From Rugalucina vietnamica (Eukaryota > Mollusca > Bivalvia > Lucinida > Lucinidae), in NCBI GenBank assembly GCA_964017185.1, contig OZ024869.1, positions 64,618,931-64,682,930 on the forward strand: a stretch of 64,000 nt of DNA, in the 5' to 3' direction. A program made the position numbers and the translations under genes. Position 1 is the first letter of the stretch, and each line of letters begins with the position of its first letter. Positions 45,096 through 57,800 of this stretch are shown piece after piece. Below the pieces are notes generated by a model. That model worked only from the letters and a program-made list of their open reading frames with translations. It was not told the origin of the DNA and did not search any database.

Positions 45096-46609
45096 ACGTA
45101 CCTAGAAATAAACTATAAGATTGTAAATTAAAGATCTTATGCACTATGCTTACATTTCGTTCAAAATAAACTTCAAAATACAAAATAATTAACAATCAAT
45201 GTGTGGACATTATTCAGTATTCATATGGCAAACAAGCCCATATTTGTTTGCTTGAAAAGTGCTGTTGACAAATAACTGCGAATCAGTCCAAAGTCCTATG
45301 GTTCATTTTGGACAAAGATGGGGTGGGGTGGGAAATTAGTTAGTTGCATTATCTGGATTCTGTTAAATCAGCCAAACTGTTTTGTAAACAAAAGTGTATA
45401 TATTTCTTTTCCTATAAATGCTAAATTCAGCCCCAAAATCATAACTTGAAAATTATGTCCTCCCAAATCGGTGATTTAGGGACTTTTTACATTTTGGCCA
45501 TAAATCTTCTTTATAAGCTTTTACAAAGGCTAGGGTAAACGTTTTAGTTTGCTCAGTTTTTGTATTATTTCTAATTTATCACTTACTATGGAATAGACGT
45601 TTATTGTAGCGTGTATGAACTCATTTTTAATAATGCTTGGGCATGTTGATTTCAGCTTCTCACATTTCATGCGACAAACACTTATTTGCAACCAGCATGC
45701 ATTGGATAATCATGGACAATTAAAAGTTTTATATATTAAAAGGTTTATATAACAGTCCAAGGTTTAACCACAGGCTCTCGACGACTTGACCATTTTTTTC
45801 AGAGTGGAGACCCTAGCGATACGTTCATGCAATAACTTTACCATTAAAACCATATCAATCCTCGATCAACCCTCCTCTATGTGCGTATGTGGTTTAACAC
45901 CTAGTTTCAAAAAAATGAAAAGAATTATGATAAAGCTTCTGGTCATGTAAATATCAGGCATCAGGTTTCGGACATTTCAGACATAACTTTCATGAAACAA
46001 AAGTTTTACTGAGATTTACGTGAGTTGCCTGTTGAGTTTTCTGCTTCCTACATGTCGCTGGTAAGGATTTCTCCACTTGAGCAGATTATTTAATGCCGTT
46101 ATGAGCTATATGTGGCAGTGGTTTGGAACTGGTGCAATCAGAAACAAAGTCCCATCCTAAAACTTGTTTTGGTGCTTATTCTTATTTCTGTAATATTTTT
46201 ATCTCGTCCATATTCAGTTAGTATATAAAGTCATACGTTTGGTGACTGAGTGCCCACTTTTTTTTAAACGCTGCATACTCCGATCACGCAATGCTGTTAT
46301 AACATTGTACATTTTATTTTTGTTGTTCACACCTTCGTGGCTTCGTGGTTTGGGTGGGAAATAAAATCTGCTTTTGCCGGTTGCTGTTTGTTGCTCTATG
46401 TGAATTATCGTGATAAGCGCTAATAATATTGTGTGGAAAATAATTTTGCAATTATTTCTGGAGTGTTTAAGGAGTCTTACAAACCTTTCGATGCAACCTT
46501 CAAAATCTAGATTACCTTCATATTTTGTAATATTTATAAATCATATTCTATGATACATGTTGACAACATATTTTATTTGGACTTTGCCCTGTGAACGTCA
46601 TTAAAATGT

Positions 46610-46795
46610 AGAAGCTATATGTGACAGTGGTTAGGAACTGGTGCAATCAGAAACAAAGTCCCATCCTAAAACTTAGGTGGGAAAAACTTGACAATGTGAC
46701 TCTGAAACAAAAGGAATATATCGTAAGCTGAGTGAACAGCTATTCCCCTATAGGTGACCAGTAAGTTACCTGAGCTTACCTAAATGCATGAAAAC
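46610..46795 (-). repeat. dispersed repeat family G, reverse copy
   Basis: GGTGCAATCAGAAACAAAGT, CCCATCC, AGGTGGGAAA and AGCTATT..CCTA..GGTGACCA match other G copies. A shorter piece of the same sequence sits at 46108-46170. Confidence 0.55.
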
Positions 46796-47999
46796 GCGCA
46801 TAAATAGTATTTGTTTATATCTTTCGACCGTACAATCATTAGTTTACATTGAATTGCTTCTTTGGGGAGCTGAAATTTATACAAATATTTTAAATACCAT
46901 ATTGCATGATCTGGAAAAATGGAATAACGGTGTGATTCCTGGATCTATGGGATTTGTTATCTTGGGTCTGTTGCAATGCAATAAATTTACCACATACGTA
47001 CATTGTAGGTAAGTGACTCTGTATTTTAACAGTGCATGACCACAATGTAGTAATGCTTTAAATCTGTTGATGGATTAGAATGAATACGAAAATGTGAAAT
47101 AATGCTTTTGAAAAAAAAATACTGTCAGTGTAGTCCTTGCGATGTATATTCTTACGTCAAATGTGTTGCGTCCGTGTTGCGTTTACTCGAAAAGTAAACG
47201 GGACAATGCAGGCAACGTGGAGGCGTTATGTAAAAATTGCCTGTTCGTGACTCTACATACATGGCAAAAAATGTCGACGCATCAGTTTTAAAAATTGAAT
47301 AAATTTCGTTTCTTTAAAGATTTTGTTTTTGCATACTCTACCCAGACGAGCATTTACGCACAATGACTAGATTATTTCAGATAAATTTAATCACGTGACC
47401 ACGTCATGGGAAGATCATGCAAAAAAGTTTGGGTGCGCGTGTTGCTCGTGGGGATGTCTTTGATAATTTTTAATTTGAACTAGTATAGATAAGAACGCGT
47501 GTTATTCGTCAAATGGAAGTCGAAAAGCAATTCACCCCTGTGTCGAAAAAATCGCTAATGAGGCTTAGAGGAAAAAGTCGAAAAAAAAAAAAACGCTAAT
47601 GCGGCAGGCTTATTCTGTTGCTCGTTTAGCGTAGATCCGTTTGAAATACGTTTAAAATCAATAGGACAAGGACGCTTTTCTTTCGCCTTTTTACTTTAGC
47701 ATGTCTAATTGTGCCATACTACCTCTAGTTTGGGCGCGGACTGATTCTTCTTATGTTGGCATTTCCGTCACTTTTACTTCTGTCTGACGTCCTGAAACGT
47801 TGGCGCACTTTACAAAGAGTCACATGCGAGTGGTAAACATTTTTGCTTTAAACCTGCATTACTGAGGGGGCTAACTGAGTGGAACACATTCTGTCTTTTA
47901 GCGCTAGCTAAATGGGGTTAGTGTAACCACCAGATACTTAGTGTGTAAGATAAAACGACTAAGGTCCTCAAGAAATCAAATTGTTCATAACAAATAAAA
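46796..47999. other. intergenic, no gene seen
   Basis: It is AT-rich sequence with a small duplicated GTCGAAAAA..CGCTAATG segment (47540-47600). The 74-codon frame at 46788 shows no domain. Confidence 0.35.
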
Positions 48000-48400
48000 G
48001 TATACAGTGATCAGGAAATGGCGCAATCAGAAAGAAATTCCCACTCCAAAAACCCGAGATGGGAAATAACAATCAGGTACACTTATACTAAGAAAACACA
48101 TTGAAAGCCGAATGGGCAGCCATTTTCCTAACAGGTGGCCACTCAGTTACCCAAATTTAACTAACAATATGAAAACATTCATAAGGTGCTTAAAGCGCAA
48201 AACTGCAATACCAAGACATAAAACAATAAGAACCACCACAAAAGTATCGCCTTGGAACGATCCGTAATATCGATTTTACATGGACATAATCTCACCCTCA
48301 GCTTCTGCAGTGGTTCATAACATTTAGTTAGTTGTTCGGTTCTCATGGTTCGGTTAGTTGTTTGGTCCTCTTTTTGAGACGCTTACTTTCGATACAAAAA
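48000..48400 (-). repeat. dispersed repeat family G, reverse copy, longest match
   Basis: It begins GATCAGGAAATGGCGCAATC and runs through AAGTATCGCCTTGGAACGAT to TTCTGCAGTGGTTCATAACA, in parallel with 35540-36010. Confidence 0.6.
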
Positions 48401-48512
48401 TGTTTTAAAAAATATATATGTATTAAAAGTACAAACTAGCTTCTCGTAAGCCAGTTATTGGCTCGGTATCAACCGTTTTATTGTGTAAGTTGCCATTATC
48501 TTGTAAACTTTT

Positions 48513-48789
48513 CATCAGGAAAGCATGTCCGTGTATTGTAAACCCCCTTGAACCCCAGTTTTATATAGCAGAACTGGGGTACGCACGGGTATCCTTTTTT
48601 TATTTTTGCTCCAAAACATAGATTGTGGGTACTCATTAGAACCGCCTCGGCGAAGCGGTTCTAACGTGTACCCACAATCTATGTTTTGAGCAAAAATAAG
48701 AAAAATATCAAATTTTTTCTACTGAAAATTTTCATTTTTTTACAACTTTAAAAATCTATGTATATTGCATGGGCATGTTTTCGTAATGT
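48513..48789 (+). mobile_element. MITE family E, complete reference copy (277 bp)
   Basis: It begins CATCAGGAAAGCATGTCCGT and ends ATGGGCATGTTTTCGTAATG. The central palindrome has arms CATAGATTGTGGGTACTC and its complement, meeting at AACCGCCTCGGCGAAGCGGT. It is non-coding. Confidence 0.8.
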
Positions 48790-49104
48790 CTAACTTTAAT
48801 CACAAAAAAATGATTAAAATAAAAAGGTAAAATATATAACTATAAAAAAAGGAAGCGCTAATAAATGAAACGAAAGTAATCAAGAAAAACTTTAATATAG
48901 AATTGGAGCAGGATGGGTAATTTAAAAATATATTTGTTGAAAAGAAAACAATCATGAGTTGTGGAAAAAAATAAAACTGTGAAGGTATTTGAACTATCGA
49001 CCTTAGTCACTGAGTGGCTAGTATCTGGGTTACAAATATTTTACAAGTTTCATTGTGACAGTCCTGACAATTGTTTTACACATTGCAACGAACTGTGTTA
49101 TTAT

Positions 49105-51619
49105 GCTTATCAGAGTTCACCAACATCCTGACATATCATGGAGTGAAGAACATGTACCATCTGTCAAACCCGGCTGTAGCTTTCCTAAACTTTATGAGGA
49201 TTTCATTAACACATTGGATGACTGTAACTTGGTAAAAATTGTGTCAAAACCAACTAGAGGAGAAAACACATGGGATCTTTTCTAAACTTCTAATTACACT
49301 TTGGTGAACAATGTTGAAGTCAAACCAGGAATTTCTGATCACGACTTGGTCTTTTCGGAGGTCTTTACCAAACCAATTGAAACTAGGCAGCCACCCAGGT
49401 CTGCATACTTGTATAGAAAAGCAGACTGTGGAGGCTTTCAGACCTACATGGAAAAGGTCAAAGAGGAAATTTTGGCAAGCACAACTTCTAAGTCGGTGGA
49501 AGAACTTTGGATTTTGTTTAAATCATCCATCAATGAAGGCCTTTCTAAATTTGTTCACTGTAAAAAGATTGGTTCAAAGAGAAGCCTTCCCTGGATCACA
49601 CAGGAAATAAAACGCCTGGTCCGAAAAAGGGACTCTCTCTACCAAATGTACAAAAGGTCATGAAGACCTAAATACAGAAAAGAATTTGTCACAACACGCC
49701 ACATAGTGAAAACAAAAATCAAACAGGCATACAACCGCTACTTGGAGGATTTGCTAGGTGTCAATAATCCTGACCAAAACATCTCACCCGCTGGTGAGAC
49801 AGGTCTTTCCAAGTTTGCACCCAAGAAGTTATTTCCTTTTTGTAGAATTCTCGCCAGGACCCGCAAGGTATCGGTCCACTTCGTGACCCCCATACCAAAG
49901 AGGTCCTTACATCCAATACCGACAAAGCAAATCTGATCAATGACCATTTACAATCTGTTTTCACTCCAGTATCACCTCTCGGATTAAACCAGCTCTCCGA
50001 GAGTGCCATACTAGAAGGACTGGCTAAAGGCACCCTTAAAGAAGATAACATCCCAGGAACATTCAGGCCAAAGGTCCCTAAGATGCCCCAAATTGAAATC
50101 TTGCTAGCAGGCATCTTGAAGCTGCTAGCAGGGCTTGACCCATCTAAAGCTGCCGGTCTCGACGCAATAAAACCTATTGTGCTCAGATCCTTAAAGGATC
50201 AAGTAGCCCCCATACTCCAAGCAATATTCCAGCATTCATTACACACTGGCCAGATATGACTGGAAGAAGGCTATCGTCAAACCACTCTTCAAAAAAGGCG
50301 ACAAGTGCGACCCCGGCAACTATAGACCAATCTCCTTAACCAGCACCTGTTGCAAACTGATGGAACACATCATTGCATCAAACCCAACAAAACATCTGAA
50401 CAAACATAATGTACTATATGACCTTCAACACGGCTTTATGGAAAAGAGGTCCTGTGAAACCCAACTCATCCAACTTATTGACGAACTAGCTAGAGGTCTT
50501 TTAATAAGAGGTCAACAAACAGACCTAATTCTCCTGGACTTTAGCAAGGCTTTTGACAAAGTAATCAAGCTACTTTTCAAGCTCCACCAGCATGGGATAA
50601 CTCAAAACAATCTCAGCTGGATTAAGGCATTCCTACTCGGACGTTCACAGCGTGTGTCTCTTGAAGGGGAAAAATCGTCTGAGATTCCGGTCACATCGGG
50701 GGTACCCCAAGGATCGGTCCACCCCAAGGATCGGTCCTTGGACCGATCCTTTTCCTACTTTATATAAATGACCTGCCCGACAAGATAACTTCACAGGTCA
50801 GAATATTTGCTGACGATACTGCTGTGTATCTGACAGTAATCAGCAAAGATGACCCCACACCCTTCAGCAGGACCTCATAAAACTCGAACATTGGGAAAAG
50901 ACTTGGGAAATGCATTTCAATCCTAGCAAGTGCCAAGTCATGCACATCTGTAAATCCCATAATCTAATCAAACCCCAATACGTGCTACATGGCCAAGTCC
51001 TAGAGGCAGTAGAACATGCAAAGTATCTGGGCCTTGACATTGGTAATAAACTAAGCTGGAACAAACATATCCAAAATGTGACAATCAAAGCAAATAAGAC
51101 ACTGGGCTACTTACGTAGAAATATACGCACCAAACATAAAGGCATACGCCAAACAGCATATCAAACTCTTGTTATGCCTCAAGTAGAGTATCCTCCCCTG
51201 TATGGAGCCCTCATACTGACAAAAACATAAATAAGATCGAAGCTGTCCAGCGCAGGGCAGCACTCTGGGTCACCCATGACTACTCTTCATACAGTAGTGT
51301 GACTCACATGATCAATACCTTAGGATGGAGGTCAGTAGAACAAATACGTGCAGATGCCCGGCTCATAATGTTCTATAAAATAGTACATGGTTTGGTTGAG
51401 ATACCACTACCATCTTACATCCACAGACAGATCCGAATGACAAGAACTACACACCGCTACCACTTTATTCAGATCCAAACAACAGCTGATTACTACAAAT
51501 ATTCATTTTTCCCTTTAGCAATCGTGCAGTGGAACAACCTCCCAACCTCTGCTGTCCTTTCAGAAGACCTGACTACGTTCAGGTCTGTCATTTGCAGCCT
51601 TAACCACTTTATGCCATAA
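49105..51619 (+). pseudogene. CR1/Jockey-type LINE ORF2, broken
   Basis: Pieces in shifting frames give the end of the endonuclease (H-P-D-I-S-W, then G-I-S-D-H-D-L-V), then RT blocks [26 protein letters not shown] and R-I-F-A-D-D-T-A. The thumb and tail (K-Y-L-G-L-D-I, Q-R-R-A-A-L-W-V) run to a stop at 51619. There is a stop after W-D-L-F (about 49283), a stop at 49661, frameshifts near 49900 and 50250, a 17-base duplication at the P-Q-G-S motif (about 50707-50740) and another shift near 50850. It cannot make a working enzyme. Confidence 0.88.
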
Positions 51620-51806
51620 ATCTAGGATATGTTGTTTTTATCAGCTTTTAACGTTTTACTTCTTCTCCATACTAACACTATCATACTCTTTAGCCTTACT
51701 AAACTCATTTTAACTTTCTTCTGTCAAGCTTTTCTTTGACGCGCGCACCTGCACATAATCCTCGCGAGAGGGTGCTGCAGTATATAAAGAAAGAAAAACA
51801 TCAGTT
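51620..51806 (+). mobile_element. 3' UTR of the broken LINE
   Basis: It has a GC-richer patch GACGCGCGCACCTGCACATA and then CTCGCGAGAGGG. It ends near TATATAAAGAAAGAAAAACA. AAGAAAAACATCAGTTG also occurs at about 36187-36204 beside a family G copy. Confidence 0.45.
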
Positions 51807-53312
51807 GAATATTAGAGACACTATAATTATAATCAAAGTACGCTGGGTTGAACTATTCTAACTTTACGGAGAACGAATCATGTAAAGTACATGTATTTGA
51901 AAACGTCATTTTCAGGAAATATATAAATAATTACAAAAATAGAAAAAAATCGAATCACTTTGTTTTAATAACTATTACAATTTTAAAGATAACCATTATG
52001 AAAAATTAGAGGATTGGGTACGATTCCTGTAACAGTTCTAACTAGCGTTAATATGTTAAGCCCCTTTTATATTATAATAGTTATTGTATCGACTATCCCG
52101 TTGAAAGTGGCTCCATGATGCCAAAGCTATAGGGTCACTAAAGAGGCTTAAGTAGCCGAAACCACAGTATGGTCCCTCCCCTGTCTCATTTATACGTTCA
52201 CTGCTCTTAAAGGGTCTCAGTTTGATTTTTTATTTAAAGCTCGTCGTGTCTACTTCAAGAAGACTAAAGCAAATCTTCATTTTTCTAATCTTTTTGAAGC
52301 AGCGAATAAAGGGTACCCATAAACATAATGTCTCTAAAAGAATGTTGGTGATAGTTTGCTTTCGTCATCTTTCGAAAAACCTCTTAAAGCCACTTAGTTT
52401 CTTCAAAAAATATTTCAACATTTCCTGATTGCTTCTGGTAAATATACAAAAAGAACATCACATGATCAAAATGAATAAAACGATCAAATATACAAAAATA
52501 CAAAAAAAAAAAAAAAAGAAGGAAAGGCTAATAAACGAAACGATAAAATGCTGTGACAAGTTTTAATTAAAAATTGGAGTAAGTTCAGTAATAAGAATAG
52601 GGGAAATATCAATTGTAATGAAACAAAATCATACGGCCAACAATGTGTTCGTACTATCGACTGTCGTAAATACTGATCACTGAATTGTGCAACAGATACA
52701 TGACAAATTTCATAGCCCTAACAATAGTTTTATCACGTGCTTTCTCGTATGAATGATCGCGGATTTTCCGAAGATTGCAACTAACTGTGCATTATGCATG
52801 TGAATACAATTGTAACCTCACAGTTCGAATGTGATGTAAAGAATCAATAGGATAATTCTAATGCAAAAAAAATACAAAAATAGAAAAGAAATCTAGGTGG
52901 TATTTCAAACGTTTTTAATAATTTGATTTTGAATTGTCATCCAGATTTATTCGTATTGTTTTTGCTTTGTTTATTGATGATGAAGAACCAGCAGTTTTGA
53001 CATTTCCTTCTTAAAAAGATGCTAGTCAATAATTGCTATTCAACGAACCATGAGAAAATATGATTTTCTTTGTGTGAAATGAAGGGGCCTGATTAAGGCA
53101 CCAAAGCATTTGTTTATTTGTTCATAATAGTAAAGTTCCTCTTTAATTTATAATTTTCAATCCTTAGTAAACTTAAAACGCCGGTGTTTGCCAGACCTGG
53201 TAATATACAAAATATAGTCTTTCGCTAGAAATAACGGTGTTGACAACCCCGTCTACCATCTCTCAGATACAACAAGACTGTTCAACTGTTATGACCGAAC
53301 GATTCTGACAGA
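51807..53312. other. upstream of the CUB gene, one repeat, otherwise nothing seen
   Basis: A family J copy lies at about 52085-52235. The remainder is AT-rich with an A-run at about 52501-52516. No clear promoter motif is visible before the ATG at 53313. Confidence 0.4.
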
Positions 53313-53373
53313 ATGTTGGCAGTAGGAATTGAAATTGTGGCATTATTGCATTTGTTATGTGCACTACGTGCAG
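53313..53373 (+). CDS. CUB gene exon 1: signal peptide
   Basis: It has 20 codons plus one base, phase 1 out, before GTGAGT. The ATG is chosen because it gives a compact hydrophobic signal followed at once by the CUB exon. Confidence 0.75.
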
Positions 53374-56300
53374 GTGAGTCACTTCTAAGATTATTCTTAT
53401 TCACCAGTTTACAAGATAATAAAAACATTAATTTATACAAGTTATCAATGAAACTTTGAATACTGACGAAAAAAAAGAAAAGTTTATTATGATTGAATTT
53501 ATTCTGATATTGACGGAAGACGTTTTGCGTGTCTTCAAATGACAGTTTTCAAACTTAATAGAAGAGAATAGCTTCTTTGGCCAACCATCGTCAAGACCAA
53601 CGTTTCCTTAGACACTAGAAAAAAATGACCAACAACCGAAAATCAACTGCAATATTCGGCAATGCTATATAAGGGTCGAATGCTGTATGAATATTAACGT
53701 TGATAGTGTGGTGCTCTGGTCTGTTTTTTTTTTTTTTTTTTTTTTTTGTTTGTTTTACATGCATATTGAATTTTGATTATCTTTTCAGATTCCTCTGATG
53801 AATGCAGGTACACATTTACAGATAGCCAAGGTCAAAGTGAAATTAGGACCATAGATTCTGACCTTGATGGTAACTATGACAACAACTCAACATGTGACTG
53901 GACAATAACTACCGAGCAGGGTAAAATAGTGTGGCTGTTTATTCTAAAATTTGAAGTACAAACGGAGGACCATTGCACATACGATAATTTCAAGGTATGT
54001 TATTTTCTGCTTTGTCTTGTTGCTGAACAGTCGTGTTCAGATCAAACCGTCGCTAAAAATACAGCTGTAATGAGGTCTTACATTTTGGCATTACGATTGC
54101 ATCATTAATATTTATCACGAAAATATGTCCGCGTAATGTATACCCCCTTGAACCCCACTTTTATATAGCAAAACTTGGGTATGCAGAGGTAAATCTATTT
54201 TTCTTATTTTTGCTCCAAAACATAGATTGTGGGTACTCGTTGGAACCGCCTCGGCAAGGCGGTTCTAACGTTTACACACAATCTATGTTTCGAGCAAAAA
54301 TAACAAAAATATCATTTTTTTTTCTGCTGAAAATTTTCATTTTTATAGCTATAAATATCTCTGTATATTGCATGGGCAAGTTTCCGTAATGTTTATCAAA
54401 GGATCCCGAGGTTGTACGATTGTATAATTCGTTTTAAACAGCTGACAAAATGTGTACATCATCCATAGTGCAGATTATATTTTCCTTTTTGGTCATTTAT
54501 AATAACGAAGGTATTCTGAGAATCAGAAAAGATTTTCTAACCAACGTTTTAATGTGGTTTTCCATATTTGGATTTTGCTAGTCTTTGTATCGACTACGCT
54601 GTTAAAAGATAAAACATTACAGTAATTCTCATTGGCTTCATGTTGCCAAACCTATAGGGATCACTGAAGAGGCTTACGTAGCCGAAATCGTGGTATGACC
54701 CATCCCGTTTCTCATTTATATGTTCACAGCTCTTAAAGGATCTCAGTTTTATTTTGATAACATACACTATGAACAGTTGTTAACGCAACACTATTGGCTA
54801 CGATGTCATCTAGCAACGATTCTCTGACGTAATGCGCGACGTTCCTAAGTGTTTTGGTACCCTTAATTGATATGTACTGTAAGTTAAAGGGCTTTCAATA
54901 CCATAAAATGAATTTTATTATAAAGATAATGAAAATAAGACCATAATTAAGAAAGTTACAGGCAATTTTACATGCAAACAAATGATTGCATGGACGCCGC
55001 CATTTTGTTTACTTTGTTAGTTTTCATATTACAACATATTATTCTTCATGGACATATCTCTAGCCACGCATTTAAAACGCTGGGTGTATCATCTGATTAT
55101 AAGCCTAACGCATAAAATACCAGGAAATATCTTCATTTTCATCAATTTGAAATTTCGTGAGTTTTAGATTTAGGAGCCAGGTGCGTTGTAAATGAAATTC
55201 TTGAATATTTTTTCCTAAAAAGTTGTGACATTATTTGGGTGCCTGTCTTTCGACGTCATTATCTTGGCTTTCGATGTTCTGGGCAGAACAAGCGCTTCGG
55301 TCGTGTAATTAAGAGAGAGATCGGTAATAAAAGGGAGATTTCCTACAAAATACCGATACCTGAAAAAGTAAATATGGGTCTAGTTTTTCATTTCGAAACA
55401 AACTGACTTAAATTTACTACCGTTGTAAAGGGAAATGAATAGGGGGTACTTTAAGGCATTCGTTGAACAATGGTAAAACAGTGAGAAAGTATGTATTATA
55501 TATTTTTAACCTGTCAAATATCCGCCATTTTATGAGGTAGCCTGTGCGTCCTAAAACGAGTGCTTGTGCGTTTCAGATGTTGCCTATGCGTTTACTATGA
55601 CCAGTGTGAAAAAGATGCATCTAATAGCATATCCGATTTATTATGATGATATTACAGGTTTATGACGGATTAAATAACACAGCTCCGTTATTAGGGACTT
55701 TCTGTGGTGATTTGAGAGTTAATGAGTCGTGCGTCCCATCAAAGATGAGAAGTTCCAATAACGCGATGTATATGGAGTTTCATTCTGACGCTAACGTGAC
55801 AGCAGGTGGCATTAGAGCCGTGTTCGTTTCTGCTGAAGGTATAAATATACGTGTTGAAAACTATACTGAGAGGCAAAAGAAATACGTGTACTCACCAAAT
55901 ACAACATTTTGTTAAAAAGGCAAACAGAATGCATTTATTCAATTGTTTCGACACGTGCCAATAAAGAACAGGTACAAAAATGTCGGAATGAAAATATTGC
56001 GGTAAAATTCATTTAATTCCATTAATTAAAAGGACTGACGTTGACGTTTTAAACAAAATGTTTTTAAAGTAATGTTGAAAACACATGGTAGTTCCAAATG
56101 TCATTGATATAGCAGTAACACTGAAAAACGAATCAAAGAACAATGAAGGGGAGCGCGGTGGCTTTGTGGTAGAGCATCGGTGAAGACCTAATGTACAATG
56201 ATATTTGGTATACTATTAAAGGGATTCATAAGGGGGCCCATTGCATATAATTGTTGCCATATATAACATGAAGAAAGAAAATTAATCGAAATTTAGAAAT

Positions 56301-56895
56301 TCTTTACATGAATAATGGAAATACATGTAGGATAGCTTTAATTGACCTGGTACATTGCTGAATACCAGATTCTTATCAAGCTTTGAGTAGAAAATATTCT
56401 TTAGGCAACTCTTGGAGGAGATGGCCTCAAGGTAAATACAGTATACCCATGTCAATCTATGGTTGTCCGGACCAAGACCTCAACAACTGGGACCATGGAT
56501 CTTACAACATAACTGTTTCCACTGATAACATATATCATTTGGAAGGAATCGATGAAACTAATTCGGCATTTCAATGGAACATTGACGACCTAATTTTACT
56601 TGGACCGTTTGGAGAATATACGTTTCAAATAAATTTTTGCACCAAAGTCGAGAGCGCAGATACAAGACATGTTTATGAGGATGATCAGGGACAGCGAATG
56701 TATCTGGACTTAGATGAATGGCCTCGTGGTGAATACGGTGTATTTAATGCTGAAGAGAAGCTTATTGACCTATACGAGCCAATTCCAGGTCGTTCAGTGG
56801 ACATTCGATGTCCCAAAGGTGAAACTGTATTTTTATTTGTACATACCACTGAGTTAGAATGTTCAAGTAATCGTATATCAAGTTGGCTTCTTTAA
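53313..56895 (+). CDS. secreted CUB-domain protein with two ApeC-like segments (4 exons, about 312 aa)
   Basis: Four exons join in consistent phase: 53313-53373, 53789-53994, 55658-55838, 56405-56895. Residues 1-20 are a signal peptide (M-L-A-V-G-I-E-I-V-A-L-L-H-L-L-C-A-L-R-A). A CUB domain spans about 26-149 with cysteine pairs C26/C56 and C83/C105, C-T-Y-D, V-Y-D-G and F-C-G-D. Two segments W-P-x-G-x-Y follow (156-161 with G-C-P at 169-171, and 255-260), resembling the ApeC domain of secreted invertebrate lectin-like proteins. AATAAA at 56947, 52 bases after the stop, supports this end. The function is unknown; extracellular binding is inferred from the domains. ApeC is a judgement by eye. 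Confidence 0.78.
53789..53994 (+). CDS. CUB gene exon 2: first half of CUB
   Basis: It has 206 bases, phase 1 in and 0 out, after CTTTTCAG. It contains C-R-Y-T-F-T-D, T-C-D-W-T-I and D-H-C-T-Y-D-N-F-K. Confidence 0.9.
54114..54392 (+). mobile_element. MITE family E, complete copy in CUB gene intron 2
   Basis: It begins TATCACGAAAATATGTCCGC and ends CATGGGCAAGTTTCCGTAAT. The central palindrome is intact around AACCGCCTCGGCAAGGCGGT. Confidence 0.78.
54595..54755 (+). repeat. dispersed repeat family J copy
   Basis: It has GCTTCATGTTGCCAAACCTA, AGAGGCTTACGTAGCCGAAA and GTTCACAGCTCTTAAAGGAT, parallel to 52085-52235. Confidence 0.6.
55658..55838 (+). CDS. CUB gene exon 3: second half of CUB
   Basis: It has 181 bases, phase 0 in and 1 out. 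V-Y-D-G-L-N-N-T-A-P-L-L-G-T-F-C-G-D and M-E-F-H-S-D-A-N-V-T-A-G-G-I-R-A complete the domain. Confidence 0.92.
56148..56190 (+). repeat. possible SINE head fragment
   Basis: GCGCGGTGGCTTTGTGGTAG resembles a tRNA A box as found at the head of tRNA-derived SINEs. No B box follows. Confidence 0.25.
56405..56895 (+). CDS. CUB gene exon 4: ApeC-like repeats and stop
   Basis: Phase 1 in. The frame runs to TAA at 56893-56895. A possible internal donor (TCAA/GTAATC, exon end 56866, phase 1) would match the phase of the exon at 57801. Confidence 0.8.
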
Positions 56896-57580
56896 ATGGA
56901 ATCCAATTTACAAAGTACGCTACCACTTTCTGAAATATCAATTTAGAATAAATTATACAGAATATATTTTATTTGGTTAAGCTGATAGAAAGAAAACTTT
57001 TGTTTATAAATATTATAATACATGTAATCATATACCAATAAATGTAACAACATCATCGCTGTATTCAGAAATGAATTTCAATTTTCTGATGTCCATGGAG
57101 CTATAAACCGCAGTTAGTTGCGTAGTGATTGAAACTCATTGCTTATATTTACATTCATTTCTCTTTATCACTTGTTGAAAAATCAGCAAGGCGATCACAT
57201 TTACAAGCAAGTAGAGAATTGACACCCAGTGTGTAATCAAACAGCGGAAATGCATCGATGACGAAGACGTCGTGACGTGTACAAGTACTAACTATAATTT
57301 CTTGAATTGTAGTTCAGTCAGCCACAGCAGAAGATATTATATTAATATAATTTTTTCTGATTTGATATACTTTTTATTAGTTATTTGAAATATTGGATCT
57401 ACGTTTAGAGCATGTTTCATCATAAGACATATCGTAATTATTTCAAAGTCATAACATCTTCAGAATAAGACACATATATTATAGACAAAACATGTGCTAA
57501 GATGGAACTTAGGACAAAGGCATATCATAAAACCTTTAATGAAACGACCTAAAGGAAAGTATCCGCACCAAGTAGAAAAG

Positions 57581-57755
57581 TGAGCCGTATCATGATTAAA
57601 ATATTTAACTTATTCAAAAACGAAGTCCAGCGACTGTGTTTTGCTCACCAGATAGAACGATAGCTCTTCTTTTAACTTGAAATTCACAATTTCAAGTTTC
57701 TAGCTTTGCTTTGTGACTGTACAGGCCGGGTTGTGCCGACGAGGATAGGAACTCG
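57581..57755 (+). mobile_element. MITE family D, degraded copy
   Basis: The left end TGAGCCGTATCATGATTAAA and the internal TTCAAGTTTCTAGCTTTGCT plus GTGACTGTACAGGCCGGGTT are recognisable. The right terminal repeat is lost. Confidence 0.55.
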
Positions 57756-57800
57756 GAAGACATATTTCTCTTAACGCAGATCATTTATGTCCAATAACAG

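Larger units (their letters stand above)
43283..46100. other. 3' flank of receptor gene, no certain gene
   Basis: A hairpin AGCGACGC-TCCT-GCGTCGCT followed by CTTATGG at about 43919-43945 resembles the 3' tip of family C. A C/G-tract stem-loop is at 45005-45095. A possible small terminal exon (44405-44485) ends the open frame G-E-D-E-E-L-I-D-Q-L-L-K-S-L-A-Q. The rest is AT-rich. Confidence 0.4.
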
